From NCBI RefSeq assembly GCF_023703795.1, contig NZ_CP098518.1, forward strand, positions 2,418,001 to 2,482,000: a DNA stretch of 64,000 nt, read 5' to 3'. The notes under the pieces are model-generated. The model ran no database searches. It was not told where the DNA came from and worked only from the letters and a program-made list of their open reading frames with translations. This stretch comes from Haloplanus sp. HW8-1. Its GTDB lineage: Archaea > Halobacteriota > Halobacteria > Halobacteriales > Haloferacaceae. Made by a program: the position numbers and the translations under genes. Shown here piece by piece: positions 52,931 to 61,886 of this stretch. Within the stretch, counting starts at the first letter, position 1. Each line of letters begins with the position of its first letter.

Positions 52931-54439
52931 TTACTCGACGCAGCAACTCATCGTCGACGTGTCCCTGCGGAACGCCTGGCAGGCGTGTTTGAACGCCTCG
53001 GAGAACGTCGGGAAGGGGTGGACGGTGTCGATGATGTCGTCGATGGTGAGGCCGAATTTCACCGCTAACGTCGCTTCTACGATCAGGTCGGCGGCGCGCG
53101 GGCCGACCATGTGAACGCCGACGATTTCGGCAGTCTCGTGGTGTTTGACGACCTGGACGAGGCCATCCGTGTTCTTGACGGCTTTCGCCCGCGGTACGTC
53201 CTCCATCTGGACGGTCCGGCACGAACAGGTGCCGTGCTCGGCCATGTACTCCGATTCGGTCGTCCCGACTGCGGCGACTTCGGGGCTGGTGAAGACGACT
53301 GCGGGGACCGTATCGTAGTCGATACTGACGCCTTCGCTGCCGAAGGCGTTTTTGACGGCATGGTGGCCTTCCTTGGCGGCAACAGTCTCCAGTTCTGGTT
53401 CGCCGATCACGTCGCCGGCGGCGTACACGTCAGGGTTCGTCGTCTGGAAGTGATCATCGACGTGGATCGTCCCGTCGTCGTTCGTTTCGACTCCCACTGT
53501 TTCGAGGCCGATACCCTCGCTGTTGGGCTGGACGCCGGTCGCGACGAACAGTGCGTCGCCGGTGACCGTCTGCTCGGTGCCGTGGACGATTGTGTCGACG
53601 GCGACGCCCGACTGTGTCGCTTCGACTCCGCCGTCCGTCGCCGGGGCGCGGACGCGCTGGAAGTCGTTACCGGTGATCACCTCGATGCCGTCCTCCTCGA
53701 ACGCACGTTGCATCTCACGTCCGAGTTGCCCCTCCATGCCCGAAAGCACGCGCTCGGAGCGCTGCAGAAGGGTCACGTCGACGCCGACACGGTGGAGGAT
53801 CTGTCCCCACTCGAGCGCGATGTAGCCACCGCCGATGACCACGATGCTCTCTGGAAGATCCCGCTCCTCGAGGATGGTCTCGCTGGTGTAGTAGTCGATC
53901 TCGTCGAGGCCCTCGATGGGCGGTGCCCAGGGTGAACTCCCGGTCGCAATCAGCGCCTTCTCCCCGGTGATGCGCGCACCCTCGTCAGGGCCGTCTACGA
54001 CCTCGATGGTCGTCTCGTCACCGGAACGCGGCGCGTTCCGGTTGCCCGAGGGACTGCGTCCCTCGCTGTCGACCAACTCACCGTACCCCTCGTAGATGTC
54101 GGTCTCGAAGTGTTCGGCGACGTCGACGTAGTTTTGCTGTCGGAACCGCTCGACGATTTCGTCGGTCCTGTCGAGCGCAGCCGCCCAGTCGACGGTCGGT
54201 TTGCCGTCGCTGTACTGGACCGCATCGAACGGGTTCTCCTGTGGTGTGGCTGCCTGCTCGCTCAGCGCGAGGAGATACTTGCTGGGGACACAGCCGACGT
54301 TCACACAGGTACCCCCAATCGGCAGACCCGTGTTTACTATCGCTGTCGAGAGCCCCCGGTCGCTCGCTTCGGTGATAGCGGCGAACGCGGCTGCACCGCC
54401 GCCGAGAATCACGAGATCGTACGAGTAGTCCGCGTCCAT
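52931..54439 (-). CDS. merA: Mercuric reductase MerA (no NmerA domain)
   Basis: A 502-residue disulfide-reductase family enzyme that reduces Hg(II) to Hg(0). FAD site VILGGGAAAFAAITEASDRG, active-site Cys45/Cys50 in GGTCVNVGCVPSK (MerA-type, not the GTCLNRGC form of its window relatives), NADPH site VIGGGYIALEWGQ, and the diagnostic C-terminal vicinal pair Cys499-Cys500 in MSCCVE, which hands mercury to the active site. The N-terminal metallochaperone domain is absent. An insert after GYGELVDSEGRSPSG is haloarchaeal-looking. Divergent from a Cys-rich HxlR gene; no MerR, MerT or MerB was seen. Confidence 0.93.
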   Translation of the reverse strand: MDADYSYDLVILGGGAAAFAAITEASDRGLSTAIVNTGLPIGGTCVNVGCVPSKYLLALSEQAATPQENPFDAVQYSDGKPTVDWAAALDRTDEIVERFRQQNYVDVAEHFETDIYEGYGELVDSEGRSPSGNRNAPRSGDETTIEVVDGPDEGARITGEKALIATGSSPWAPPIEGLDEIDYYTSETILEERDLPESIVVIGGGYIALEWGQILHRVGVDVTLLQRSERVLSGMEGQLGREMQRAFEEDGIEVITGNDFQRVRAPATDGGVEATQSGVAVDTIVHGTEQTVTGDALFVATGVQPNSEGIGLETVGVETNDDGTIHVDDHFQTTNPDVYAAGDVIGEPELETVAAKEGHHAVKNAFGSEGVSIDYDTVPAVVFTSPEVAAVGTTESEYMAEHGTCSCRTVQMEDVPRAKAVKNTDGLVQVVKHHETAEIVGVHMVGPRAADLIVEATLAVKFGLTIDDIIDTVHPFPTFSEAFKHACQAFRRDTSTMSCCVE

Positions 54440-54463
54440 CTTAACGAGTATTCAGAACGCGAA

Positions 54464-54520
54464 GTAATTATACTGTAGAGTCCAAAGCTATGGAGTAAGT
54501 TGGAGGTTCCAAAGCTATGG
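54464..54520 (+). promoter_or_regulatory. Promoter with 13-bp direct repeat ahead of the HxlR gene
   Basis: TCCAAAGCTATGG occurs at 54481-54493 and 54508-54520, 27 bases apart; the second copy overlaps the HxlR start codon and the first ends in ATG GAG TAA. An AT-rich taattatactg at 54464 is a plausible TATA box. The repeats may be operators for the regulator in the 77-base merA-hxlR gap. Confidence 0.5.
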
Positions 54521-54861
54521 CAGATACCACCTCAGACGCGCCTGCCTGCGATATCGATGGAACGTGCTACTGTCCGCTCACGGGAGTTATCGACACGCTG
54601 AGCCGGAAATACGCGATGCAACTCGTCAGCATCATTGGCGCCCACGACTCGCTACGGTTTGCAGAAATCGAGGAACACCTTCCGACAGCGAGTACCTCGA
54701 CCATCTCGAAACGGCTCGACGAATTCGAGGAGGCCGGACTAATCTCTCGAACCCAGTATAACGAGATTCCGCCCCGTGTCGAGTACTCGCTGACCGATGA
54801 TGGGGACGAGGTGAGAACCCGTCTGGAACCACTGTTAGAGTGGGCTTCGGCGGCCGAGTGA
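54517..54861 (+). CDS. HxlR-family regulator with Cys-rich N-terminus
   Basis: A 114-residue winged-helix protein. The N-terminus PACDIDGTCYCPLTGVID clusters three Cys within ten residues, suited to binding Hg(II) or another thiophilic metal. The HxlR core follows: LSRKYAMQLVSIIGAHDSLR, FAEIEEHLPTASTSTISKRL, PPRVEYSLTDDGDEV. Divergent from merA across 77 bases, so it is the best candidate for the mer regulator in the absence of MerR. Metal sensing is inferred. Confidence 0.88.
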   Translation: MADTTSDAPACDIDGTCYCPLTGVIDTLSRKYAMQLVSIIGAHDSLRFAEIEEHLPTASTSTISKRLDEFEEAGLISRTQYNEIPPRVEYSLTDDGDEVRTRLEPLLEWASAAE

Positions 54862-54921
54862 CCGCTGGACAGTGGACCGATTCACTCGAAGTGGAGACAA
54901 CTAGCGTCTTGGCACCGACCT

Positions 54922-55707
54922 CTAGATCAGTCCCAGTCCACCGGCGACCAGACGAAACCCCACAGCCGTGAGGAGACCGAAGACGACGAGTCTGCGAGAC
55001 CGCTCGCTGGCCGTGACCCGAAGGCGCTTCCCAACTGTGACTCCGATGGCGGCCGGGACGGCAGCGACGACGGACGCGAACAGGACAGTTCGGCTCGGAT
55101 ACAGCCCGAACAGACTCGCGACACCAACGCGAATCCCATTGATTCCCAAGAATACGAGCGCGACGACGCCGACGAATAGTCCGTGTGAGAGGTCGAAGCT
55201 CCGAAGATGCGCGATGAGTTGTACCCCGACGTTCGTCCCGCCGAACAACAGCCCCGAGATGCCGCCGACACCGACCATTCCAACTCGCGTTCGTGCGAAC
55301 GTACCGATCCACCCCGACGACCACTCCGGGAGGGGGAGCCGTCGCTGAGCGGTCGCGACGAATCCGAGCGTCAATACTCCGAGACCGACACGCAGTGGGG
55401 CGGTCGGAACACTACTGAGGACGGCCATCCCGACAACCGTACCGACCAGCGCTGCACCGATGAGTGGTCCAAACCGTCGACTACAGGTTCGAAGCTCTTC
55501 ACGGGAGAGATCACTGACCAGCGAGAGATTCACTGCGAGAATCGGGACGATCATGAACACGACGGCTGTCGCCGGGTCGATCACCGTTGCGAGCGCCATC
55601 GTCCCGACGAGGGCGAATCCGAAGCCAGCCAGTCCATTCGTCGTTCCGGCGATCAGAATAACGAGCGTCATCAGCACGACTGTTGGCCCCCCAATGGCTG
55701 CAATCAT
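54922..55707 (-). CDS. TauE/SafE (TSUP) family membrane permease
   Basis: A 261-residue protein with about eight hydrophobic helices. The paired half-repeats GTTNGLAGFGFALVGTMALA near residue 22 and GISGLLFGGTNVGVQLIAHL near residue 150 are typical of TSUP anion exporters. Its ATG overlaps the stop of the M20 peptidase gene (ATGA), so the two are translationally coupled. The substrate may be a product of the peptidase or of the sulfur chemistry nearby; unproven. Confidence 0.85.
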   Translation of the reverse strand: MIAAIGGPTVVLMTLVILIAGTTNGLAGFGFALVGTMALATVIDPATAVVFMIVPILAVNLSLVSDLSREELRTCSRRFGPLIGAALVGTVVGMAVLSSVPTAPLRVGLGVLTLGFVATAQRRLPLPEWSSGWIGTFARTRVGMVGVGGISGLLFGGTNVGVQLIAHLRSFDLSHGLFVGVVALVFLGINGIRVGVASLFGLYPSRTVLFASVVAAVPAAIGVTVGKRLRVTASERSRRLVVFGLLTAVGFRLVAGGLGLI

Positions 55708-56972
55708 CCATCGACGCCCGTGAGTCGCTCGTAGAGGACCGGGAGTGTTCCGTAGCTGATGGCGTTTCGGGTCAGGGCCTCGGTCGTCGTGTACTCGTCA
55801 GTTCCGTGCGCTGTCTGGGTACCGAAGCCGAACTCGACCGTTGGAATCCCCTCATGTCGAAGCACCTTGGCGTCGCCGCCGCCGGTCGCGCTCCGTCGGT
55901 AGACCCGGTCGTCGACGACGTGCTCGGCCGCCTGCGCGCTCGCTTCGACGATGGGACTCCCCAGCGGTTCGTACGACCCACGGGTCCACGAGATGTCCGC
56001 AATCTCGATCCCATCCATCCCGGTCAAGCAGTTCCGTATCCCGCCGAGTGCCTCTCTGGTATCGACACCGGCGGTCAATCGAATATCGACTCTTGCACAC
56101 GCCGAGGCCGGCACCGTGTTGATCGCCGTTCCGCCTTCGATGATGCCGAGATTGATCGTCGGGTACCGGTACAGGCTGCAGGCAGCCACGGCCCCGGCCT
56201 CCGGCTCGTAGAAGTCGACGGACTCCTCGATAATGTCGTCCATCGATGAATCGACCGACAGTTTCTGCTGTCCGAAGTCGTCTCGCAGCTGCTCGATTGC
56301 ATCCGTTAGTCGGTCAACCGCGTTCTCCCCGATCATCGGCCGTGAGCCGTGGGCAGCAATGCCTGACGCTTCGAGCGTCAGCCAGATGTTCCCACGATCG
56401 GCAACCGAGACGGAATGTCGCCCGTTCCGAGCGGTGGTTTCGCCAACGACACAGGCGTCGGGATCGAATTCGGACGTCTCTAGCAGCGTCGTGAGGCCGG
56501 CGTCACCGCCGGTCTCCTCGTCGCTGACGAACGCAAACTGGAGCGTTACTGGTGGTTCGGGTTCGGTGCGAGCGTAAGCGAGAGCGACCTGCACCATCGC
56601 AGCGACGGCTCCCTTCATATCGGTCGCTCCACGTCCGTAGATGCGCTCGTCGTCTCGCTCACCCAGTGGATCGTACGCCCAACCGCTCTCGTCGAACGGG
56701 ACGGTGTCGAGATGGCCGTTGAAACACAGCGTGCGGTCGCCCCGGCCGGGAAGTGTGGCGACGAGATTCGGCTTTTCCGGGTCGACTTCGAAGCGCTCGA
56801 CCGACAACGCCGGTTCGTCGAGCGTGTCTTCGAGCCACTCGACGACGTCGACGGTTCGCCCGGGTGGATTCTGTGTCTCGTAGCCGACGAGCGTCTCCGT
56901 GAACTCGAACAGCTCTGAACGATTGGCGGAGAGGTACTCGGCGACAGGTGCGGGCAGATCAGACGTATCCAT
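55704..56972 (-). CDS. M20-family metallopeptidase (ArgE/DapE/CPG2-like)
   Basis: A 422-residue zinc amidohydrolase. Metal ligands lie in FNGHLDTVPF near residue 85, GRGATDMKGAVAAMV near residue 114 and SDEETGGDAGL near residue 150, with the C-terminal His in TQTAHGTDEYTT near residue 395. The lid domain lies between. Members hydrolyse N-acyl amino acids or small peptides. It sits 19 bases after the DHFR gene and overlaps the TauE gene. Exact substrate unknown. Confidence 0.88.
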   Translation of the reverse strand: MDTSDLPAPVAEYLSANRSELFEFTETLVGYETQNPPGRTVDVVEWLEDTLDEPALSVERFEVDPEKPNLVATLPGRGDRTLCFNGHLDTVPFDESGWAYDPLGERDDERIYGRGATDMKGAVAAMVQVALAYARTEPEPPVTLQFAFVSDEETGGDAGLTTLLETSEFDPDACVVGETTARNGRHSVSVADRGNIWLTLEASGIAAHGSRPMIGENAVDRLTDAIEQLRDDFGQQKLSVDSSMDDIIEESVDFYEPEAGAVAACSLYRYPTINLGIIEGGTAINTVPASACARVDIRLTAGVDTREALGGIRNCLTGMDGIEIADISWTRGSYEPLGSPIVEASAQAAEHVVDDRVYRRSATGGGDAKVLRHEGIPTVEFGFGTQTAHGTDEYTTTEALTRNAISYGTLPVLYERLTGVDG

Positions 56973-56991
56973 AGTTGGTCAGAGACACTAG

Positions 56992-57477
56992 TTAGCTCGA
57001 TTCTCTCACCCACTCTTCGAGGGTGAAGTCGTCGTAGGGGGTGCGATCGACGACGGTCCACTCATTCGCATCCCATTCCGGGAAGTAGGTGTCACCGTCG
57101 TATTCACCCGGTATCCGGCTGAGCACCATCCGGTCGACGACGGACTGGAACAGGTCGTAGATGCCTGCCCCACCGATGACGTAGGCACGGTCGGCTCCGA
57201 ACGATTCGACGACTTCGACCGCGTCGTCAAGTCCCCCTGCGTGGTGTGCTGATTCGACATCGTATTCGGACACTGACCGGCTCAGCACGACCTGTGCTGT
57301 TCCGGGAAGGTCCTCCCGCATCGAGTCGAACGTTCGACGACCGAGGATTACGGGCCAGGCTGCGATCCGGTTTCGGTACTGTCGTTTGTCGGCCGGGATG
57401 CTCGGCCACGGTAGCTCACCGTTTCGACCGATCACGCCGTTCTCTGCCACCGCAGCGACGCTGATTAGCTCCGTCAT
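56992..57477 (-). CDS. folA: Dihydrofolate reductase
   Basis: A 161-residue DHFR, complete. The start [20 protein letters not shown] and [20 protein letters not shown] hold the Met20-type loop and the catalytic acid region; [12 protein letters not shown] and [12 protein letters not shown] are the NADPH-binding motifs; [11 protein letters not shown] is the C-terminal family segment. Reduces dihydrofolate with NADPH. Second gene of a minus-strand operon after a small protein (nine-base gap). Confidence 0.92.
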   Translation of the reverse strand: MTELISVAAVAENGVIGRNGELPWPSIPADKRQYRNRIAAWPVILGRRTFDSMREDLPGTAQVVLSRSVSEYDVESAHHAGGLDDAVEVVESFGADRAYVIGGAGIYDLFQSVVDRMVLSRIPGEYDGDTYFPEWDANEWTVVDRTPYDDFTLEEWVRESS

Positions 57478-57486
57478 GTCAGTCCC

Positions 57487-57759
57487 TCACTCACAGTCCA
57501 ATTTACAGTCGTATGACCTGCTGTATATCCAGTATCCGCCTTCGGACGGAGTGGCGAGGGTCGCGTGTTCGAGCGTCAGTTTCGGATCCTCGCCGTGGTC
57601 GAACGTCTCCACGAAACGCCATTCGCCGTCCGGGGCAGAGATATCGACACAATACTGCCACACGCTGATTCCCCTTTTATTCGAGTGGATGGCGTATGAC
57701 CCCTCGATGACGTCGGTTTGTTCTGGATTCGGACCCCGGCGAGTCGTACTGTCGCTCAT
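57487..57759 (-). CDS. Small protein of unknown function
   Basis: A 90-residue protein with the start MSDSTTRRGPNPEQTDVIEG and a C-terminal Cys-containing end YDCKLDCE. The middle (YAIHSNKRGISVWQYCVDIS) looks beta-rich. It heads the DHFR gene by nine bases and follows the Rieske-GltB gene by 78. No family recognised. Confidence 0.6.
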   Translation of the reverse strand: MSDSTTRRGPNPEQTDVIEGSYAIHSNKRGISVWQYCVDISAPDGEWRFVETFDHGEDPKLTLEHATLATPSEGGYWIYSRSYDCKLDCE

Positions 57760-57837
57760 GGTTGAAACATAGTAGGCAAAAAATAATGATTATCGGGGGT
57801 CGCACAAGAGCTGGCACGGCTGCGGTAGTTTTATATA

Positions 57838-59556
57838 TTACCTCCTGGGCTGGCGCACGCCCGCATATTCGACGCCGGTCAGGTCGGCGACATCTTTCTT
57901 CCACGTCGTCAGATCACGACGCTCGAACCCGGACAGTCTCTCGTGCCCGCAGGCACGGGCCATCACCTTCATCAGTTCGACCGTCGCCTCGAAGAAGTTC
58001 TGCAGGCCGTCGGCGGCCGAATCGATCACGAGCCGGTTTCTGAGATCCTCTCGTTGGGTGGCGATCCCGACCGGACAGTTGTTCGAGTCACAGGCCCGCA
58101 TCCCGAGACAGCCGATTGCTTGCATCGCGGAGTTCGCGACTGCGACCCCGTCGGCACCGAGCGCCATCGCCTTGATGAAATCCGACCCCGTCCGAAGGCC
58201 GCCCGTCGCGATGAGCGTCACATCCGACCGGTCACGCGAATCCAGGTGCCTGCGGGCCCGAGCGAGTGCCGCCATCGTCGGAACGGAAATGTTGTTCTTG
58301 AACACGTCCGGTGCCGCACCGGTGCCACCGCCCCGGCCGTCGAGGATGAGATAGTCCGCGCCGGCCTCCAGCGCGAAGTCGATATCCTCCTGGACGTGCT
58401 GAGCGGAGAGTTTGAACCCGATCGGGATGCCGCCGCCGACGTCGCGTACCCGGTCGGCCATCTCGGCGAAGTCCTCGGGCGTCCGCAACTCCTCGAAGTG
58501 CGCGGGACTCACAGCGTCCGTTCCCGGTTCGAGATCACGAACCTCGGCGATCCGGCCCTTTACCTTTTCGCCCGGGAGGTGGCCACCGGTTCCGGTCTTC
58601 GCGCCCTGGCCGGCTTTGAAATGGAACGCCTGGACCCGTTCGACAAGGTCGATGTCCCAGCCGAACTTCCCCGTCGCGTACTCGTAAAAGTACCTAGAGT
58701 TGACCTCTTGTTCTTCGGGGAGCATCCCACCTTCACCGGAACAGATGCCCGTGCCGGCCTGGTCTGCCCCTTTCGATATCGCGATCTTCGCCTCCTCGCT
58801 GAGTGCACCGAAACTCATGTCGCTCACGAATATCGGGATGTCCAGCTGGAGCGGGTTCTCCGCCTTCGGTCCGATCACGAGCTCCGTGTCGACTGGGGCC
58901 TCGTCGTCGAGCGGGGTCCGTGCGAGCTGGGCAGTCAGGATCTGCAGGTCGTCCCAGGACGGGAGCTCCGAGCGCGGAACACCCATCGCCGAGACGTCAC
59001 CGTGTTCACCGATTCCCTCGAGTCCCTTCTGGGCGAGGCTCTGGATGTAGTGTGTGTGGGGCTCTTTCTCGTCGTCGGGCTCGCCGTAGAATTCGGGGTC
59101 GACCGAACCACCCTCGATGTCGTCGGTGGCTCCCTGCATTGCCCCGTCATCGCTGTCTTCAGTCTCAGGAGGGTCGTACGGCTGCGGGTTGTCCTCCGCC
59201 CAGGCCGCCACCTCTGCCGCGTCGACGAAGACGGCGTCGTCGTCCTCGTCGACCCACGCGGTGAACGTCTCGAGGACCTCCGAGTTGTCGTACTCGCTGA
59301 TCCCTGTGTCGTACCGATAATCCCAGCCATGTACGCCGCAGATGAGATTGTGCCCCTCGACGTGCCCGTCGCCGAGGAGCACCCCGCGATGCAGGCAGCG
59401 ACCGTACAGGACCGACACCTCGTCGTCGTACCGGACGACCACGAGATCGACGTCCTCGACGCGAGCGTGTGTGGGTTCACGATCGGGGAGGTCGCTCCAG
59501 ACGGCGACCTGTTCGGCCACCTGTTCGTCGGAGCGACTCACGTCGCGCACCCCCAC
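57838..59556 (-). CDS. Rieske domain fused to glutamate synthase-like FMN domain
   Basis: A 572-residue fusion. Residues about 15-115 form a Rieske 2Fe-2S domain with Cys54, His56, Cys73 and His76 (CLHRG, CGVHGW). An acidic linker leads to a GltB-type FMN barrel (residues about 170-560): PIFVSDMSFGALSEEAKIAI, AGQGAKTGTGGHLPGEKV, ILDGRGGGTGAAPDVFKNN, and the 3Fe-4S cysteines in CDSNNCPVGIATQ. The glutaminase domain of true glutamate synthase is absent. A GTG at 59556 is the assigned start. The neighbour upstream is another Rieske fusion, so a shared electron path is likely. Reaction unknown. Confidence 0.88.
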   Translation of the reverse strand: MGVRDVSRSDEQVAEQVAVWSDLPDREPTHARVEDVDLVVVRYDDEVSVLYGRCLHRGVLLGDGHVEGHNLICGVHGWDYRYDTGISEYDNSEVLETFTAWVDEDDDAVFVDAAEVAAWAEDNPQPYDPPETEDSDDGAMQGATDDIEGGSVDPEFYGEPDDEKEPHTHYIQSLAQKGLEGIGEHGDVSAMGVPRSELPSWDDLQILTAQLARTPLDDEAPVDTELVIGPKAENPLQLDIPIFVSDMSFGALSEEAKIAISKGADQAGTGICSGEGGMLPEEQEVNSRYFYEYATGKFGWDIDLVERVQAFHFKAGQGAKTGTGGHLPGEKVKGRIAEVRDLEPGTDAVSPAHFEELRTPEDFAEMADRVRDVGGGIPIGFKLSAQHVQEDIDFALEAGADYLILDGRGGGTGAAPDVFKNNISVPTMAALARARRHLDSRDRSDVTLIATGGLRTGSDFIKAMALGADGVAVANSAMQAIGCLGMRACDSNNCPVGIATQREDLRNRLVIDSAADGLQNFFEATVELMKVMARACGHERLSGFERRDLTTWKKDVADLTGVEYAGVRQPRR

Positions 59557-59658
59557 GTCCGGTTAGTTCGACGCTCGATACGACTCGATGACTGCTGACC
59601 GGAAATCGATGTAGTGGGTGTCGTGCGTGTCATAACTGGAGTATCGTGTCGGAGGTGT

Positions 59659-61644
59659 TCACACCGGGTCCGAGTCGGTGAGGACTTCGACGAGGGCGGG
59701 GCCGTCGTACGCGATTGCGTTTTCGAGAGCGTCATCAAGTACATCGGGATCGTCGACAAAGACACCGTGACCGCCACAGTTCTCGGCGAACTCAGCGAAG
59801 TTCGGGTTCACGAGGTCGGTCTGCCAGACGTCCCAGCCGCCGGTCCGTTGCTCCTTGCTAATCTTCCCAAGTTCGTCGTCGTTCAACAGGACGTGCGTGA
59901 TGTCCATGTCGTACTTGACGGCGGTGGTGAACTCGCTCATGTACTGGCCGAAGCCGCCGTCGCTGGAGACCGAGACCACCTTGCGACCGGCGAACGGGGA
60001 CTCGGGTTCCTGTGTGGCCGCCCACGCGCCCAGCGCAGCCGGGAACGCAAAGCCGATCGAGCCGAGATAGCCGGACATGAGTACCGACTGGTGTTCCGGT
60101 TCGAAGTACCGTCCGAACGCGTAGGTGTTGTTCCCGACGTCGACGGGGATGATCGCGTCGTCGGGGACGAGTCGCGTCATCGCGTCGAAGGCGGTCGCGT
60201 AGTTGACGCCACGCTCGGGCGTCTGAGCGCATCGCGTCGCCTTCTCCTCTCGCCAGATCTCCCACCGGTCTGCGAGTTCTTCACGCTGACTCTCCGCCTC
60301 GACGTCACCGATGCGATCATGCAGTTCGTTGACGGTGACGCCGATCTCGCCCCAGACGGGTACGTCGATACTGTGGAACTTCCCGAGGGTCATCGCGTCG
60401 TAGTCGACGTGAATCGTCGGCTTGTACTCGGCAATCCCCGTGTGATTCGAGAAGCTCGCACCGAAGACGGCCAGTAAGTCCGCCTCGTTCATGAAGTGGC
60501 TCGCGATCGGCGTCCCACTCCGACCGAGGACGCCTCCAGCAAGCGGATGCGAGTCGGGGATCTGCCCTTTGCCCTTGAACGTCGTGAGGACCGGACAGTC
60601 GAATCGTTCGGCGAGGTCGACGATCCCCTCCATCTCGAAGCGAGCCCCGTGGCCGGCGATGATGACAGGCCGTTCGGCGGATTCGAGCAGGTCTACAGCA
60701 TCCCTGATCGCGTCCTCTGGCGGGCTGATGTCGCGCTCGGTGATACGCCCCTCGGGATCACCGGGCTCAACTCCCTCCGCAGACTGGGTCTGTATCTCGT
60801 CCGGGAAGATCAGGTGTGAGACCCCTCGTTCAAGGATCGCGGTCTTGGCGGCGCGGGTCGCGAGTTCAGCGTGCTGGCTGTCCGGCAGGACAGTCGCCTC
60901 GAATTCGGCGACATCGCCGTAGGCGGCTTCGAGGTCGACCTCCTGAAAGTTGCCCGTCCCGAGGACCTGCGACTCGACCTGACCCGTGAGTGCGATGGTC
61001 GGCGCACCGTCGACGTTGGCATCCCACAGCCCTGTGAGCATGTTCGTCGCGCCAGGGCCGGCGATGGAGAAACAGGCTGCCGGCCGACCGGTGAGTTTTC
61101 CGTAGGCCGACGCGGCGAATGCGCCAGCGCCCTCGTGACGGACACCGTAGTACGCAAGGTTCCCCTGGTTGGCCTCACGGCGGAGCGCGTCGGCGAGGCC
61201 GAGATTCGAGTGGCCGACGATGCCCCAGACGTGCCGGACGCCCCAGTTTACCAGCGTCTCGGCAATCACGTCGGAGGCCGTCCGCTCGTGGGGTTCTTCC
61301 TCGGGAAAACCGACGTAGATGCCGTCGTCCCGTTCTTCGACGGGAAACGTCTGGACGCAGTCGTCGTGTGGCCCGGGCGTCTCGCCGGTCAGCGGGTCGA
61401 AGTCCCACCCGTGCCACGGACACCGGAGCCATCCGGTTTCGATAGAGCCCTCGCCGAGCGGGCCGCCCTGATGCGGGCAGTTGTTGTCGAGAGCAGCGTA
61501 TTCGCCGTCGTAATGCGAGACAGCGACGGTCGTGTCGCCACAGCTGACAGCCTTGACTCGGCCCTCCGGGAGTTCATCCGGAGACAGTGCCTTGTACCAC
61601 GTCAGGTCCCTATGTGGCGTGTTCGGGGATGAGCCATCAGCCAT
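59659..61644 (-). CDS. Rieske domain fused to ThDP-dependent enzyme
   Basis: A 661-residue fusion. The N-terminal Rieske domain (residues about 12-115) has Cys56, His58, Cys75 and His78 (NCPHQGGPLGEG, RCPWHGW). The rest is an acetolactate synthase/pyruvate oxidase-type ThDP enzyme: YYGVRHEGAGAFAASAYGKL with the catalytic Glu, SIAGPGATNMLTG, a central domain ending in AGGVLGRSGTP, and the ThDP site VSSDGGFGQYMSEF with VLLNDDELG. 2Fe-2S plus ThDP suggests oxidative decarboxylation with electrons leaving through the Rieske centre. It precedes the Rieske-GltB gene by 102 bases on the same strand. Confidence 0.88.
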   Translation of the reverse strand: MADGSSPNTPHRDLTWYKALSPDELPEGRVKAVSCGDTTVAVSHYDGEYAALDNNCPHQGGPLGEGSIETGWLRCPWHGWDFDPLTGETPGPHDDCVQTFPVEERDDGIYVGFPEEEPHERTASDVIAETLVNWGVRHVWGIVGHSNLGLADALRREANQGNLAYYGVRHEGAGAFAASAYGKLTGRPAACFSIAGPGATNMLTGLWDANVDGAPTIALTGQVESQVLGTGNFQEVDLEAAYGDVAEFEATVLPDSQHAELATRAAKTAILERGVSHLIFPDEIQTQSAEGVEPGDPEGRITERDISPPEDAIRDAVDLLESAERPVIIAGHGARFEMEGIVDLAERFDCPVLTTFKGKGQIPDSHPLAGGVLGRSGTPIASHFMNEADLLAVFGASFSNHTGIAEYKPTIHVDYDAMTLGKFHSIDVPVWGEIGVTVNELHDRIGDVEAESQREELADRWEIWREEKATRCAQTPERGVNYATAFDAMTRLVPDDAIIPVDVGNNTYAFGRYFEPEHQSVLMSGYLGSIGFAFPAALGAWAATQEPESPFAGRKVVSVSSDGGFGQYMSEFTTAVKYDMDITHVLLNDDELGKISKEQRTGGWDVWQTDLVNPNFAEFAENCGGHGVFVDDPDVLDDALENAIAYDGPALVEVLTDSDPV

Positions 61645-61886
61645 ACTTTTGCCAGCCGTAGAGAATAGGGTTAATAACGCTGGGGGCGTTCAGCCACGTT
61701 CCATCTCACCATAGCATTTATATATCGATTACTATCCTACGTTTTCATCCACAGAGCTAATCATAAGCCGGTGAGCCGGCCCAAGTCATGCTCCGAGAAA
61801 TTGGCCTGTGTGTCCGTGGAACTGGTATAATCACTGTCCATTTGGTTTTAGTAATCAGGACGCTATCTGATCGAATATAGGTATCA

